A DNA stretch of 64,000 nt from Mycolicibacterium aubagnense (GTDB taxonomy: Bacteria > Actinomycetota > Actinomycetes > Mycobacteriales > Mycobacteriaceae). The DNA lies in NCBI RefSeq assembly GCF_010730955.1, contig NZ_AP022577.1:3534001-3598000 (forward strand), in the 5' to 3' direction. This document shows positions 1 through 7,163 of the stretch, one piece after another (position 1 is the first letter of the stretch; every line of letters begins with the position of its first letter). The position numbers were made by a program, and so were the translations under genes. The notes under the pieces are model-generated. The model had not been told where the DNA came from, did not search any database, and saw only the letters and a program-made list of their open reading frames with translations.

Positions 1-1
1 G

Positions 2-352
2 CTCGTGGTCTATCCCGATTACGCGATCATGGACCGCGTCTCTCCCACGAACAAGCACGTCGACCAGAGCTTCATGTACCGCGGTGGTAGCTGGAGCAAG
101 TGGGGCTCGGACACCGGCACCAGCTCATTCGACGTGCTGGCGGACCTCGGTGCGATCAACGTGCAGGCGGTGGCCGCCACCCTGGCCGACGCGCCGCCGC
201 AACTGGGCGCCGAGCCCGGGACGTCGACCTACCTGATCATCGAGGGTGAAGAGGGTGGCGGCCTGGGCCTGTCGATTCACTCGACCGCGCCGGGGACCGG
301 ATACATGCAGGTCAATCCCGACGGGACCGTCAAGCAGATCTACCCGCCGTAG
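2..352 (+). CDS. C-terminal part of an unrecognised protein (cut by window edge)
   Basis: The reading frame is already open at the left edge, so only the last 116 codons are present before the TAG at 350-352. The visible part is soluble, with no membrane segment. It has an aromatic and glycine-containing stretch (MYRGGSW) near its start and ends in a short strand-like tail (TVKQIYPP). I do not recognise the family. A GTG at 5-7 could be read as a start, but nothing upstream is visible to support it, and I treat the gene as partial. It is followed after about 20 bp by the operator of the next gene. Confidence 0.6.
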   Translation, partial: LVVYPDYAIMDRVSPTNKHVDQSFMYRGGSWSKWGSDTGTSSFDVLADLGAINVQAVAATLADAPPQLGAEPGTSTYLIIEGEEGGGLGLSIHSTAPGTGYMQVNPDGTVKQIYPP

Positions 353-374
353 CAAGCCGCGCTCCCGCCGCGTA

Positions 375-398
375 GTAACGGAGCGCTTGCTCTGTTAC
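375..398. promoter_or_regulatory. Inverted-repeat operator in front of the TetR gene
   Basis: Two 10-bp arms, GTAACGGAGC and GCTCTGTTAC, pair at 9 of 10 positions around the 4-bp centre GCTT. The palindrome ends 3 bp before the GTG at 402 that I take as the TetR start. Its size and symmetry are typical of a TetR dimer site, so autoregulation is the simple inference. It would control the downstream isomerase gene as well, because the two coding regions overlap. Confidence 0.7.
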
Positions 399-401
399 TG
401 T

Positions 402-1034
402 GTGCCGGTGCCCCGGCCTCGTGTCTACGATCTCGATGCGGTGCTCGACGCTGCCGAATCGCTGGCCGTCGAGGCCGGGCCGGCCGGTGTCACCACCCGT
501 TCGGTGGCCGCCGCGGCCGGGATCTCGAACGGCGCGATCTACCACAACTTCGGCTCACGGACCGAACTCGTCGCCCGCACCTGGCTGCGTGCCGCACGCC
601 GATTCCTCGATGTGCAAACAGAATTGGTCGATGCGGCCCTCGCCCGCGTGGCTGCAGACCCTGTGGACGCCGTCGTCGCCGCAGCGCAGGCGCCCGCGGT
701 GTTCTACGAACGGCAGCCCCAGTCGGCCCAACTCGTGTGGCGGGTACAGCGCGACCAGTTGCTCGGCCACGATCTGCCCGCATCCCTGGCGGCCGAACTC
801 AACGATCTCGACCGCCGGCTGATCGAGCTGATGGTCCGGCTGTCGTCGCACCTGTGGGACCGGCGCGACGGTCCGGCAGTCGACGCCATCACGGTGTGCA
901 TCGTCGATCTGCCGACCGCAATCATCTTGTCCCGCAACAGAATCAGCAACAGCTGGGCTCGCGATCGGCTGTCCGCGGCCGTCCGTGCCGTCCTTGCCGA
1001 CGAACCCACCCCAACCAGGAGGAAACAATCATGA
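402..1034 (+). CDS. TetR family transcriptional regulator
   Basis: A 210-residue protein with an N-terminal TetR helix-turn-helix in roughly the first 55 residues (SNGAIYHNFGSR is the recognition helix and following helix) and a divergent helical ligand-binding C-terminal part. The frame is open much further upstream, but the family starts close to the HTH. I therefore chose GTG at 402; GTG at 408 is equally possible. The palindrome at 375-398 lies directly upstream. The stop overlaps the next start as ATGA (1031-1034), so the two genes are translationally coupled. Family members bind small ligands and release DNA. Here the partner enzyme suggests an acyl-CoA or fatty-acid-like effector, which is inference. 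Confidence 0.85.
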   Translation: MPVPRPRVYDLDAVLDAAESLAVEAGPAGVTTRSVAAAAGISNGAIYHNFGSRTELVARTWLRAARRFLDVQTELVDAALARVAADPVDAVVAAAQAPAVFYERQPQSAQLVWRVQRDQLLGHDLPASLAAELNDLDRRLIELMVRLSSHLWDRRDGPAVDAITVCIVDLPTAIILSRNRISNSWARDRLSAAVRAVLADEPTPTRRKQS

Positions 1035-1687
1035 CCATCACCGTCACCTACCAGGACAAGATCGCCATCCTGAATCTCGGCGACGACGAGAACCGCTTCT
1101 CGCTCGGTTTCCTCGACGACATCAACGGAGCCATCGACGATCTCGTCGCGGGCGGTGCCCAGGGTCTGGTCACCACCGGCGCCGGCAAGTTCTACTCCAA
1201 TGGACTGGACCTCGACTGGCTGATGGCACACGGCGACCAGATGCAGTCGTACGTCGGACGGGTGCACGCGTTGTTCGCGCGTGTGCTGACCCTGCCCATC
1301 CCCACAGCCGCCGCGGTCAACGGGCATGCGTTCGGTGCCGGCGCGATGCTCGCGATGGCCCACGACTACCGGACCATGCGCTCCGACCGCGGGTTCTTCT
1401 GTTTCCCCGAGGTCGACATCCGGATTCCGTTCACGCCCGGCATGGCCGCACTGATCCAGGCCAAGCTGACGCCGCAGGCGGCGATCGCGTCGATGACCAC
1501 CGGACGGCGCTTCGGCGGTGACGACGCCGCGAAGTACGGACTGGTGGAGGTCGCCGCCGCCGAGGAGGCGGTGGTGCCCGCTGCAGTGGATCTGGTGATT
1601 CCGGTGGCGGGCAAGGACTCGGCGACCATGGCCGCCATCAAGGAGACGATGTTCGGCCCGGCGGTGGCGGCGCTGCGGGCCGAGTAA
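1031..1687 (+). CDS. Crotonase-fold enzyme, delta3-delta2-enoyl-CoA isomerase-like
   Basis: A 218-residue protein of the enoyl-CoA hydratase/isomerase superfamily, at the short end of the family length. The oxyanion-hole region reads VNGHAFGAGAMLAMAHDYR, and the following segment RGFFCFPEVDI carries one acidic residue (Glu) where plant-type enoyl-CoA isomerases keep their single catalytic acid. This favours isomerisation of unsaturated acyl-CoAs over hydration. The start is ATG at 1031 with AGGAGG nearby upstream. It overlaps the TetR stop by 4 bp, so both genes form one unit, probably under the 375-398 operator. The substrate is not deducible from sequence. Confidence 0.8.
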   Translation: MTITVTYQDKIAILNLGDDENRFSLGFLDDINGAIDDLVAGGAQGLVTTGAGKFYSNGLDLDWLMAHGDQMQSYVGRVHALFARVLTLPIPTAAAVNGHAFGAGAMLAMAHDYRTMRSDRGFFCFPEVDIRIPFTPGMAALIQAKLTPQAAIASMTTGRRFGGDDAAKYGLVEVAAAEEAVVPAAVDLVIPVAGKDSATMAAIKETMFGPAVAALRAE

Positions 1688-1721
1688 AACGCGGCTGTCG
1701 GGTCCTGATAGGCATAACAGC

Positions 1722-2228
1722 GTGGGACAGAACGAGCGCAAGAAGATCGTCATGACCGACGACGAGATCGTCGAGTTCATCGATCGCAGCCGGACCGCGA
1801 CCATGGCCACCGTCCTGGCTGACGGCCGGCCACACCTGGTGGCCATGTGGTACGCCGTGCTCGACGGCGAAATCTGGTTCGAGACCAAGGCCAAGTCGCA
1901 GAAGGCTCTCAACCTGCGCCGGAACCCCATCATCACGGTGATGATCGAGGACGGTGACACGTACGGCACCCTGCGCGGCGTCTCGATCGACGGCACCGCC
2001 GAGATCGTCGAGGACGCCGACGCCTGCCTGCGCGTGGGCATCAGCGTGTGGGAGCGCTACACCGGCCCCTACACCGACGAGATGCGGCCGTTCGTCGACC
2101 AGATGATGAACAACCGAATCGCGGTGCGCGTGGTGCCGTCGCGGATGCGCAGCTGGGACCACCGCAAACTCGGTATGCCCGACATGCCTATCAGCGGCTC
2201 GACCGCGCAATACCTCAACCAGGAGTGA
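1722..2228 (+). CDS. PPOX-class split-barrel flavoprotein (F420/FMN-binding type)
   Basis: A 168-residue protein. The core (TATMATVLADGRPHLVAMWYAV, then EIWFETKAKSQKALNLRRNP) is typical of the pyridoxamine-phosphate-oxidase-like split beta-barrel. Mycobacteria have many of these, and they use F420, FMN or haem. A C-terminal segment with WERYTGPY and RMRSWDHRKL is also common in the mycobacterial F420-type branch. I chose GTG at 1722; the internal ATG at 1752 is the other reasonable start. The cofactor and substrate cannot be settled here. It ends 5 bp before a strong hairpin. Confidence 0.75.
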   Translation: MGQNERKKIVMTDDEIVEFIDRSRTATMATVLADGRPHLVAMWYAVLDGEIWFETKAKSQKALNLRRNPIITVMIEDGDTYGTLRGVSIDGTAEIVEDADACLRVGISVWERYTGPYTDEMRPFVDQMMNNRIAVRVVPSRMRSWDHRKLGMPDMPISGSTAQYLNQE

Positions 2229-2232
2229 TCTC

Positions 2233-2269
2233 GGCGCGCTCCGTATCACTCTCCGATACGGAACGCGCC
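2233..2269. terminator. Strong bidirectional hairpin terminator
   Basis: Two 15-bp arms (2233-2247 and 2255-2269) pair at 14 positions with a single C-A mismatch, around a 7-nt loop. No T-run follows, as is usual for mycobacterial terminators. It sits between the convergent flavoprotein and acetyltransferase genes and would serve both strands. Confidence 0.8.
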
Positions 2270-2277
2270 CAAACCAC

Positions 2278-2580
2278 TCAGGCCGGCTCGACCAGTGGCG
2301 CGTACTCGGGGTGCTTGGCGATGTACCCGCTGACCATCGAGCATTGCGGGACGATGCGTAGCCCTGCGGCACGCGTGGTGTCCAGTGCCTCGGCGACGAG
2401 GATCGTCGCCAGTCCGCGGCCACCGTATTCGGGCTGAACTTCGGTGTGCGGGAAGATGCGTCGGCCGCCCTGGTCGAGGTAATCGATCAGGCCGACGGTC
2501 TTGCCGTCGACGGCGATGGTGAATCGCCCGTCTTCGGCGCTGACGGTGGTGGGCGCTCCGGTCTTGTCGGTAATGCTCAT
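2278..2580 (-). CDS. Small GNAT N-acetyltransferase (YjdJ type)
   Basis: A 100-residue protein matching the compact GCN5-related acetyltransferase family. It has beta strands around GLIDYLDQGGRRIFPHTEV and the acetyl-CoA pyrophosphate loop QPEYGGRGLATILV, then a C-terminal motif PQCSMVSGYIAKHPEY. The length is usual for this one-domain subfamily. The acceptor substrate is unknown. It ends just inside the shared terminator at 2233-2269. The gene lies 77 bp downstream of whiB6 on the same strand and may be read through from it. Confidence 0.8.
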   Translation of the reverse strand: MSITDKTGAPTTVSAEDGRFTIAVDGKTVGLIDYLDQGGRRIFPHTEVQPEYGGRGLATILVAEALDTTRAAGLRIVPQCSMVSGYIAKHPEYAPLVEPA

Positions 2581-2657
2581 CCCGTCACGGTAACCCTCGT
2601 GCGTAAATCCGCTGCCCGCGCTGCCGCCCCCTCAAACGGCAGCGTGGGCAGCGGGTA

Positions 2658-2954
2658 CTACGCGACTTCGAGGAAGATGCGGCGCTGACGGCGAACCGGG
2701 TAGCCGTTGGCTTCGGCCAAGGACCGCAGCTGCTTCAGCGCGAACGTCCGGCCGCGACCTTCGTCGGCGGGGACGACGATGCCGGCCCAGAGGCCTTCGG
2801 CGCGGGGCAGCTCGACGGCGTCACGCGCACACGCCCAACGCCGCGGGCACTGCCGGCAGAGGCTCTTCGCCTCGTCGCTGGCGATCGTCGTCCACTGCTC
2901 CGGGCTCCGGGTGCACTCACCGAGCGGCAGGCCGTCCATGGCAATCGCGGTCAT
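2658..2954 (-). CDS. whiB6: WhiB6, iron-sulfur transcription factor of ESX-1
   Basis: A 98-residue WhiB protein. Four cysteines, C14, C33, C36 and C42, form the cluster-binding set, with the last three spaced C-X2-C-X5-C. They are followed by the family turn, here GLWAGI instead of the more usual G[VI]WGG. A basic C-terminal tail (PVRRQRRIF) is the likely DNA-contacting part. The M. tuberculosis protein is somewhat longer. The start ATG at 2954 has AAGGAG upstream. In other mycobacteria WhiB6 senses redox and NO and controls ESX-1 genes; position and motifs support the same role here. A sigma-A-like -10 (TATAGA, 3013-3008, minus strand) lies about 55 bp upstream. Confidence 0.9.
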   Translation of the reverse strand: MTAIAMDGLPLGECTRSPEQWTTIASDEAKSLCRQCPRRWACARDAVELPRAEGLWAGIVVPADEGRGRTFALKQLRSLAEANGYPVRRQRRIFLEVA

Positions 2955-3306
2955 CGGGGTACTCCTTAGCTGTTGCGCTGCGACTGTTCCGTCGCGGTTG
3001 AGAGGAATCTATAGCACCGGACTGGAGTAACGCAACAGTTAAACCGTAGCGTTTGATATATCCGCAGGTCAGCGAGCTATGGGGTCGAAGAAAACATCCG
3101 ATTGGTCCGGAATAACATTGGTGAAAGTCGCCGTTCGGGCAGGGTGTACGGTCTAACTGAAGCGCTTGGAGCCACGCCGATACGGTTCAGCGAGTATTAA
3201 CGCAATAGTTATGCGGGACCGAACCGGCTAAGCTGTATCGGACTGCTGAGGGCGCTCCGGATTTCGTGTTGAGCGCGGGCTGTAATGGGATGGGAGGTGG
3301 CCCCGG
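2955..3306. promoter_or_regulatory. Divergent whiB6 / espM-like control region with repeated palindromes
   Basis: This 352-bp stretch separates divergent whiB6 and the double-HTH regulator. A 14-bp palindromic motif TAACGCAAYAGTTA occurs at 3028-3041 and again at 3198-3211 (13 of 14 identical). A reverse-orientation copy matching 11 of 14 positions lies at 2967-2980, touching the whiB6 ribosome-binding site. The 3028-3041 copy covers the -35 position of the whiB6 promoter, whose -10 is TATAGA at 3013-3008. Directly beside it, AAAC-N6-GTTT (3041-3054) has the same spacing. No gene is seen inside. Confidence 0.65.
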
Positions 3307-4071
3307 GTGCCGAACATCGATCCCGATGACGTCACCGAATACATCGCCCTGCCCGCCGTCGATCCAGGGATGGAGCGCGCCGGTGCGGCCGCCGCAGCCC
3401 GGCGTCGCGAACTCGACATCAGTCAGCGGAGTCTGGCCGCCGACGGCATCATCAACGCCGGCGCGCTGATCTCCTTCGAGAAAGGCCGCAGCTGGCCGCG
3501 GGAGAGGACACGGCTGCGTCTCGAAGAAGTGCTGCAGTGGCCACCGGGAACCATCGCCCGGATCCGTAGCGGCGAGCCGATCCCCACGCAGGCGCAGGTG
3601 GCGCTTCAGCCACACCCCGCGCCGTCGTTGACCAACGCGGGTGAGGTGCCGCTGATCGCCCAGGCCGTCGTCGCAGCGGTGAACACCTTGGGTGCCACTG
3701 CCGATGCGCTGCCGGCGATAGAAGACTCCGAATTCACGCCATGGGTCACGCAGATCTTGTCCGACCTGCGGCAGCTTGAAGCCGTGGCGGCCAGCGCCGC
3801 TCGGCTGGGTCCGGTGTCACCGCCGCTGATCAAGGCGCTGGGGCTGGTCCGTGCCCGCATCGACGAACTGACGCTGCTCGGCGCCAAAGCACCGACCGCG
3901 ACGCTGGGGCAGCGGTTGTACGCCGCTCGCCGTGGTGCCAACCTGACCATCCAGGAGACGGCCCTCGCGGCCGGCGTGCCCGAGGCCGTCGTGGTCGGCG
4001 CCGAAGCCGAAGCGGCAGTGTCGGACGAGGACAAGCAACTCGTCGAAAAGCTGCTTGTGCAGCTGGTCTGA
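3307..4071 (+). CDS. Double helix-turn-helix regulator, EspM (Rv3863)-like
   Basis: A 254-residue protein with an XRE-like HTH at about residues 27-88 (ARRRELDISQRSLAADG, then ISFEKGRSWPRERTRLRLEE). A second HTH-like segment lies at about residues 199-240 (LGQRLYAARRGANLTIQETA, then LAAGVPEAVVV). The middle is alanine-rich and helical. The GTG start at 3307 has GGGAGG upstream. Its place, divergent from whiB6 at the head of ESX-1, is that of Rv3863, whose M. marinum counterpart EspM represses whiB6. Orthology here rests on position and HTH content, not on residue-level comparison. The protein is shorter than I expect for the M. tuberculosis one. Two DNA-binding heads and two copies of a palindrome upstream suggest DNA looping (inference). 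Confidence 0.65.
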   Translation: MPNIDPDDVTEYIALPAVDPGMERAGAAAAARRRELDISQRSLAADGIINAGALISFEKGRSWPRERTRLRLEEVLQWPPGTIARIRSGEPIPTQAQVALQPHPAPSLTNAGEVPLIAQAVVAAVNTLGATADALPAIEDSEFTPWVTQILSDLRQLEAVAASAARLGPVSPPLIKALGLVRARIDELTLLGAKAPTATLGQRLYAARRGANLTIQETALAAGVPEAVVVGAEAEAAVSDEDKQLVEKLLVQLV

Positions 4072-4082
4072 CTGCGACGGCG

Positions 4083-5273
4083 TCAGGGCCGCTCGCGGTG
4101 CCGGTCGTCGCTGGTCGGGAAGTTCGCAGCCAGCGCGGCAGCGATCTCGATGAACTTGCGCCGGGTGGCCGGTGCCATCTGTCGGGTGCCGGCGATGACG
4201 CCGCCTGGGCGCAGGTGCCCGTCGAACGGAACCTCGACTACAGCCTGGCCCTGCCCGGCGAACTGCTGAGCCAGCACCGAGCGGGTGCGCTTGTCGGCAT
4301 GGCCGTCGGAATCGTTGAGTACCACCACAGTTCGCTGCAACAGGCCGTTGAGCCCGTGCGCCGCCAGCCAATCCAGCGTCTGCCCGGCGGCACCGGCGCC
4401 GTCGACCCACGGGGAGGACACCACGATGAGCGCGTCCAGGTCCCGCAGCACCTCCTGGGTGACGGGACTGTCCATCGTGGAGCTGCAGTCGATGATCGAG
4501 ATGGTGAAGTGGCGGTCCAATCGGGAGGCGGCCTCCCGGTAGACCGCGGGATCGAGCACCCGGCGCCGGGCCGGGCTCGCCTCGCCGGCCAGCACGAAGA
4601 GCCCGGCGGCATTGCTGCCCACCCGGTTGCGGATGTCGGCGAAACTCTCGAGATGCTGGTCCGAGGCCAACTCCCAGTACGAGCTCAGGGCCTTCGGATC
4701 GACCCGGCTGCCGAGCTTGCCGAACGCGGTGTCGGCGTCGACGGCCACCACCCGGTCTTCCTGTCGGAGCTCGGCGAAGAGCGACCCGATCGAGGCGGAC
4801 ACCGTCGTCTTGCCGACGCCCCCCTTGCCCATGACACCGACCTTGTAGTGGCCCGACAGGGCCGACCGGATCCGGTTGATCTGCTGGGCCTCCCGGATTT
4901 CGTCGGGTGACGGACCGAGGTTGACCAGCCCGAACGTCGCTTTGAACAGCGTCTTGCGCCAGCCGCGACCGGGCTCGGGCTTGCGGGGCCGGATCAAGTC
5001 GTCCCGGCGGATGGCGTCGGCGTACGACCCCGGTGGCGCGAACTGCCCGTGTGGGCCGTGCGGCCACGGCTGGTGCGGCGGTGGCCCGGGCTGGACGGGG
5101 CCGGGCAGCGGTGGGTAGCCGGTCCGGCGCTGCAGCGGTTCGGTGTGCTGCATGCCCGCGTTGTTGGTGTGCGTTGCCGGATTCACGCGTGGCCAAGCGG
5201 GTGGCGTGTCCACGGGATGTCCGGCAAAAGCGCTGTCCGGGGGGTTGTGCTGCGGTTCGAAGTGGTCAGTCAC
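4083..5273 (-). CDS. MinD/ParA-like ATPase, EspI paralogue
   Basis: A 396-residue protein with a Pro-rich N-terminal part followed by a MinD-type ATPase. The deviant Walker A KGGVGKTT is intact, followed by VVAVDADTAFGKLGSRVD and the switch region IIDCSSTMDSPV. The block before the ATPase (RGW then VNLGPSPDE then NRIRSAL) matches the same block in EspI of this locus (RGW, INLGLSPDE, TRIRRNA), so the two are paralogues. I chose GTG at 5273; the frame extends to 5468 without clear support. EspI-type ATPases modulate ESX-1 secretion according to energy state. This second copy sits where M. tuberculosis has espE/espF, so an ESX-1-linked role is inferred. It converges with the EspM-like gene 11 bp away. 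Confidence 0.7.
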   Translation of the reverse strand: MTDHFEPQHNPPDSAFAGHPVDTPPAWPRVNPATHTNNAGMQHTEPLQRRTGYPPLPGPVQPGPPPHQPWPHGPHGQFAPPGSYADAIRRDDLIRPRKPEPGRGWRKTLFKATFGLVNLGPSPDEIREAQQINRIRSALSGHYKVGVMGKGGVGKTTVSASIGSLFAELRQEDRVVAVDADTAFGKLGSRVDPKALSSYWELASDQHLESFADIRNRVGSNAAGLFVLAGEASPARRRVLDPAVYREAASRLDRHFTISIIDCSSTMDSPVTQEVLRDLDALIVVSSPWVDGAGAAGQTLDWLAAHGLNGLLQRTVVVLNDSDGHADKRTRSVLAQQFAGQGQAVVEVPFDGHLRPGGVIAGTRQMAPATRRKFIEIAAALAANFPTSDDRHRERP

Positions 5274-5790
5274 CGAATACGCGCTTTCTCTCCTCGTTTG
5301 CTCGACGCAGGTGCCGAGAGCCGGATGCCACCCCAGTATCGACCACGCTGGCGCCGACGGCGGGAGCACCGGGCCCAATTGCGCCGGCACCCGTGTGGTG
5401 GACGGTTGGCCACCGCTGCGCCGGGAGTCGTCGATTTGCTTGTCCACCAAAGCCTTTCGGTGCGTCACGACGGTGTCGCGCCGGTGCGTGACGTCGGCGA
5501 ATTGGTGCGGATCCGGCGACGGACCCGCTGGTACGCTCGATGCGGGTTGTGGGGAAGCGCTGTGGGGGTGGTGTGGGGCCGCCCGTGCAGGTCAGATGCC
5601 GTGACTCGCGTAGGAGTTTGGCCATCGGCCTGCCGCCCGTGAGGTGGCGTACCAAGATGGTCACGGAGGACAGCGATGCCCGGCGCCTGGCGGCGGGAAC
5701 AGGGGGTGGAGCCGAGATGCAGCGGGTGGACACAAGCACCGGGCGTGATGCCGGGTCGGCTGGGGCGACGATGCCGTCGGGGCAGTGGTC
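5274..5790. other. Gene-poor divergent region before espG1
   Basis: About 517 bp between the divergent MinD-like gene and espG1. No convincing gene is seen; the overlapping short frames lack family signals. A 7-bp inverted repeat CGTCACG / CGTGACG lies at 5463-5469 and 5487-5493. Its arms are embedded in two similar 13-bp stretches beginning GTGCGT. The region must contain the promoter of the ESX-1 core operon, but I cannot point to a clear -10/-35 pair. A short frame with a good GGAGGA (ATG near 5679) is arginine-rich and probably spurious. Confidence 0.4.
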
Positions 5791-6651
5791 GTGACCGGCC
5801 CGTATACCGCGGCGAGCAGCGCTTCGGGTGGCATCGACGACGTCGTGGCCGTTGAGGTCACCATCGACGGCATGCTGGTCATCGCCGACAAGCTGGGTCT
5901 CATGGATTTCCCGACGAGCCTCGGCATCCGGCCGAACATTCCCCAATTGGACCTGCGGGACATCGTTTGGGAACAGGTGCGCCGCGATCTGACGTCGCAG
6001 GGCGTCCTCGACATCTACGGGAACCCACATCCGGAAGTGGCCGCGATGGTCGACACGCTGAGTCGTGCCGACCGCACCATCGAGGGCCGCTGGTGGCGCC
6101 GCGACGTCGGCGGGAAGATGCTGCGGTTCGTGGTCTGTCGCAAAGGCGAGCGGCACGTGGTCGCGGCCCGCGACGGCGAAATGCTGGTCGTGCAGCGGGT
6201 CGCCCCGCAGGTGGGCCTCGCCGGCATGGTCAATGCCGTGCTCGGATCGGCCGCCCCCGCCAACGTCGAACCGCTGACCGCATCGAGCAGCCGTCTCGCC
6301 GACTCCCGGACTCCCGACCAACTCACCCAGTTCGGAATCAGCCTGAGTTCGGCTCGGACCTATGCCGAACTCATCGGCAACCCGGATTCGTGGGTCGAGC
6401 TCACCGCCAACCAGCGGCACGAGGGCGGCACGTACAGCCAGGCCGACGTAGCCGCCGGCGTCCTCGACTCCCGGCTGGGCCGCATCGTGTCGTTGCCGCG
6501 GAAGGTGAGCGGCGAGCTGTACGGCAGCTTCCTCGCCGGCACCGACGAGAATCTGGAGCGTGCCCTGCAGGGACTGATGGAGTTCCTGCCGTCGGGTTCG
6601 TGGTTCGACACCCCCTCCGCGGGTGCCTCCGGCGACGACTACCAGGACTGA
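5791..6651 (+). CDS. espG1: EspG1, ESX-1 specific PE/PPE chaperone
   Basis: A 286-residue cytosolic chaperone that, in other mycobacteria, binds the tip of ESX-1 PPE proteins and brings PE-PPE pairs such as PE35-PPE68 to the secretion machine. The sequence matches EspG1 strongly: VTIDGMLVIADKLG near the start, LGIRPNIPQLDLRDIVWEQV, GRWWRRDVGGKMLRFVVCR, PQVGLAGMVNAVLG and AGVLDSRLGRIVSLPRKV. GTG at 5791 gives the start VTGP, which aligns with the MTGP start of the M. tuberculosis protein; GTG at 5785 would add two residues. It is the first gene of the ESX-1 core operon, with espH beginning 2 bp after its stop. Confidence 0.93.
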   Translation: MTGPYTAASSASGGIDDVVAVEVTIDGMLVIADKLGLMDFPTSLGIRPNIPQLDLRDIVWEQVRRDLTSQGVLDIYGNPHPEVAAMVDTLSRADRTIEGRWWRRDVGGKMLRFVVCRKGERHVVAARDGEMLVVQRVAPQVGLAGMVNAVLGSAAPANVEPLTASSSRLADSRTPDQLTQFGISLSSARTYAELIGNPDSWVELTANQRHEGGTYSQADVAAGVLDSRLGRIVSLPRKVSGELYGSFLAGTDENLERALQGLMEFLPSGSWFDTPSAGASGDDYQD

Positions 6652-6653
6652 CG

Positions 6654-7163
6654 TTGGCGGCCCACCATGATGACGGGTTCGATAATGAGCCGTCGGGTGA
6701 TGATCCGAACGATGGCTCGGACGACGATCTCGGCGGCGCTCTCGAATTCCTCTACGCGGCCGACGACGCGGTCGTCCCGGACGCCGTGGCGGCCGAGGAC
6801 GGAATGCCGTCCGTCGACGAGCCGGTCCAGTTCGGATACACGGTCGCGAACCCGCCCCAGACGGTGACGGTCACGGCTCTCATGGACGGCCGGATCCACC
6901 GGGTCCGGCTCGCCCCGGGCGCCACCAATATGACGGAAGTCGAACTGGCGCAGGAAATTCTCGTGATCGCCGAGCTGGCCCGCCAGGACGGTCGGTCGGC
7001 GCAGTACGAGGTCATGTACTCGGGGCTCGAGGAACTGGGCCACGACCGCGCCGAGGCCAAGGACTTCCTGTCGCGCAATCTCGACCTCCCGTCGCCCGAA
7101 GAGGCCGCCGCGACCCGCGCCCACATCTTTGCCACCAGATATTCAGGGGAAACACATGAGTGA
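6654..7163 (+). CDS. espH: EspH, ESX-1 accessory protein
   Basis: A 169-residue cytosolic protein with a very acidic N-terminal region (runs of Asp over about residues 6-40). The conserved core reads TVTALMDGRIHRVRL, then TEVELAQEILVIAELARQ, then LPSPEEAAATRAHIFATRY, matching EspH. The frame has no ATG or GTG before the conserved part. TTG at 6654, 2 bp after the espG1 stop and preceded by AGGA, is the best start. EspH supports secretion of ESX-1 substrates in M. tuberculosis and M. marinum. The end overlaps the eccA1 start by 8 bp, indicating coupling. Confidence 0.85.
   Translation: MAAHHDDGFDNEPSGDDPNDGSDDDLGGALEFLYAADDAVVPDAVAAEDGMPSVDEPVQFGYTVANPPQTVTVTALMDGRIHRVRLAPGATNMTEVELAQEILVIAELARQDGRSAQYEVMYSGLEELGHDRAEAKDFLSRNLDLPSPEEAAATRAHIFATRYSGETHE

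Noticed and set aside
704..2041. A 445-codon minus-strand frame opposite the TetR, isomerase and flavoprotein genes
   Set aside because: It runs antisense to three recognisable coding regions and has no family signal.
4083..5468. Longer start (5468) for the MinD-like ATPase
   Set aside because: The extra 65 residues lack conservation signals and an RBS. GTG at 5273 gives a compact Pro-rich leader similar in style to EspI.
5540..5794. A short plus-strand frame before espG1, as a possible espF-like gene
   Set aside because: It has no ESX-1 substrate features (no WxG or YxxxD), unusual composition and no homology I can recognise.
5266..6420. A 384-codon minus-strand frame opposite espG1 and its upstream region
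   Set aside because: Most of it is antisense to espG1. The part in 5274-5790 shows no domain or RBS that would rescue it as a gene.
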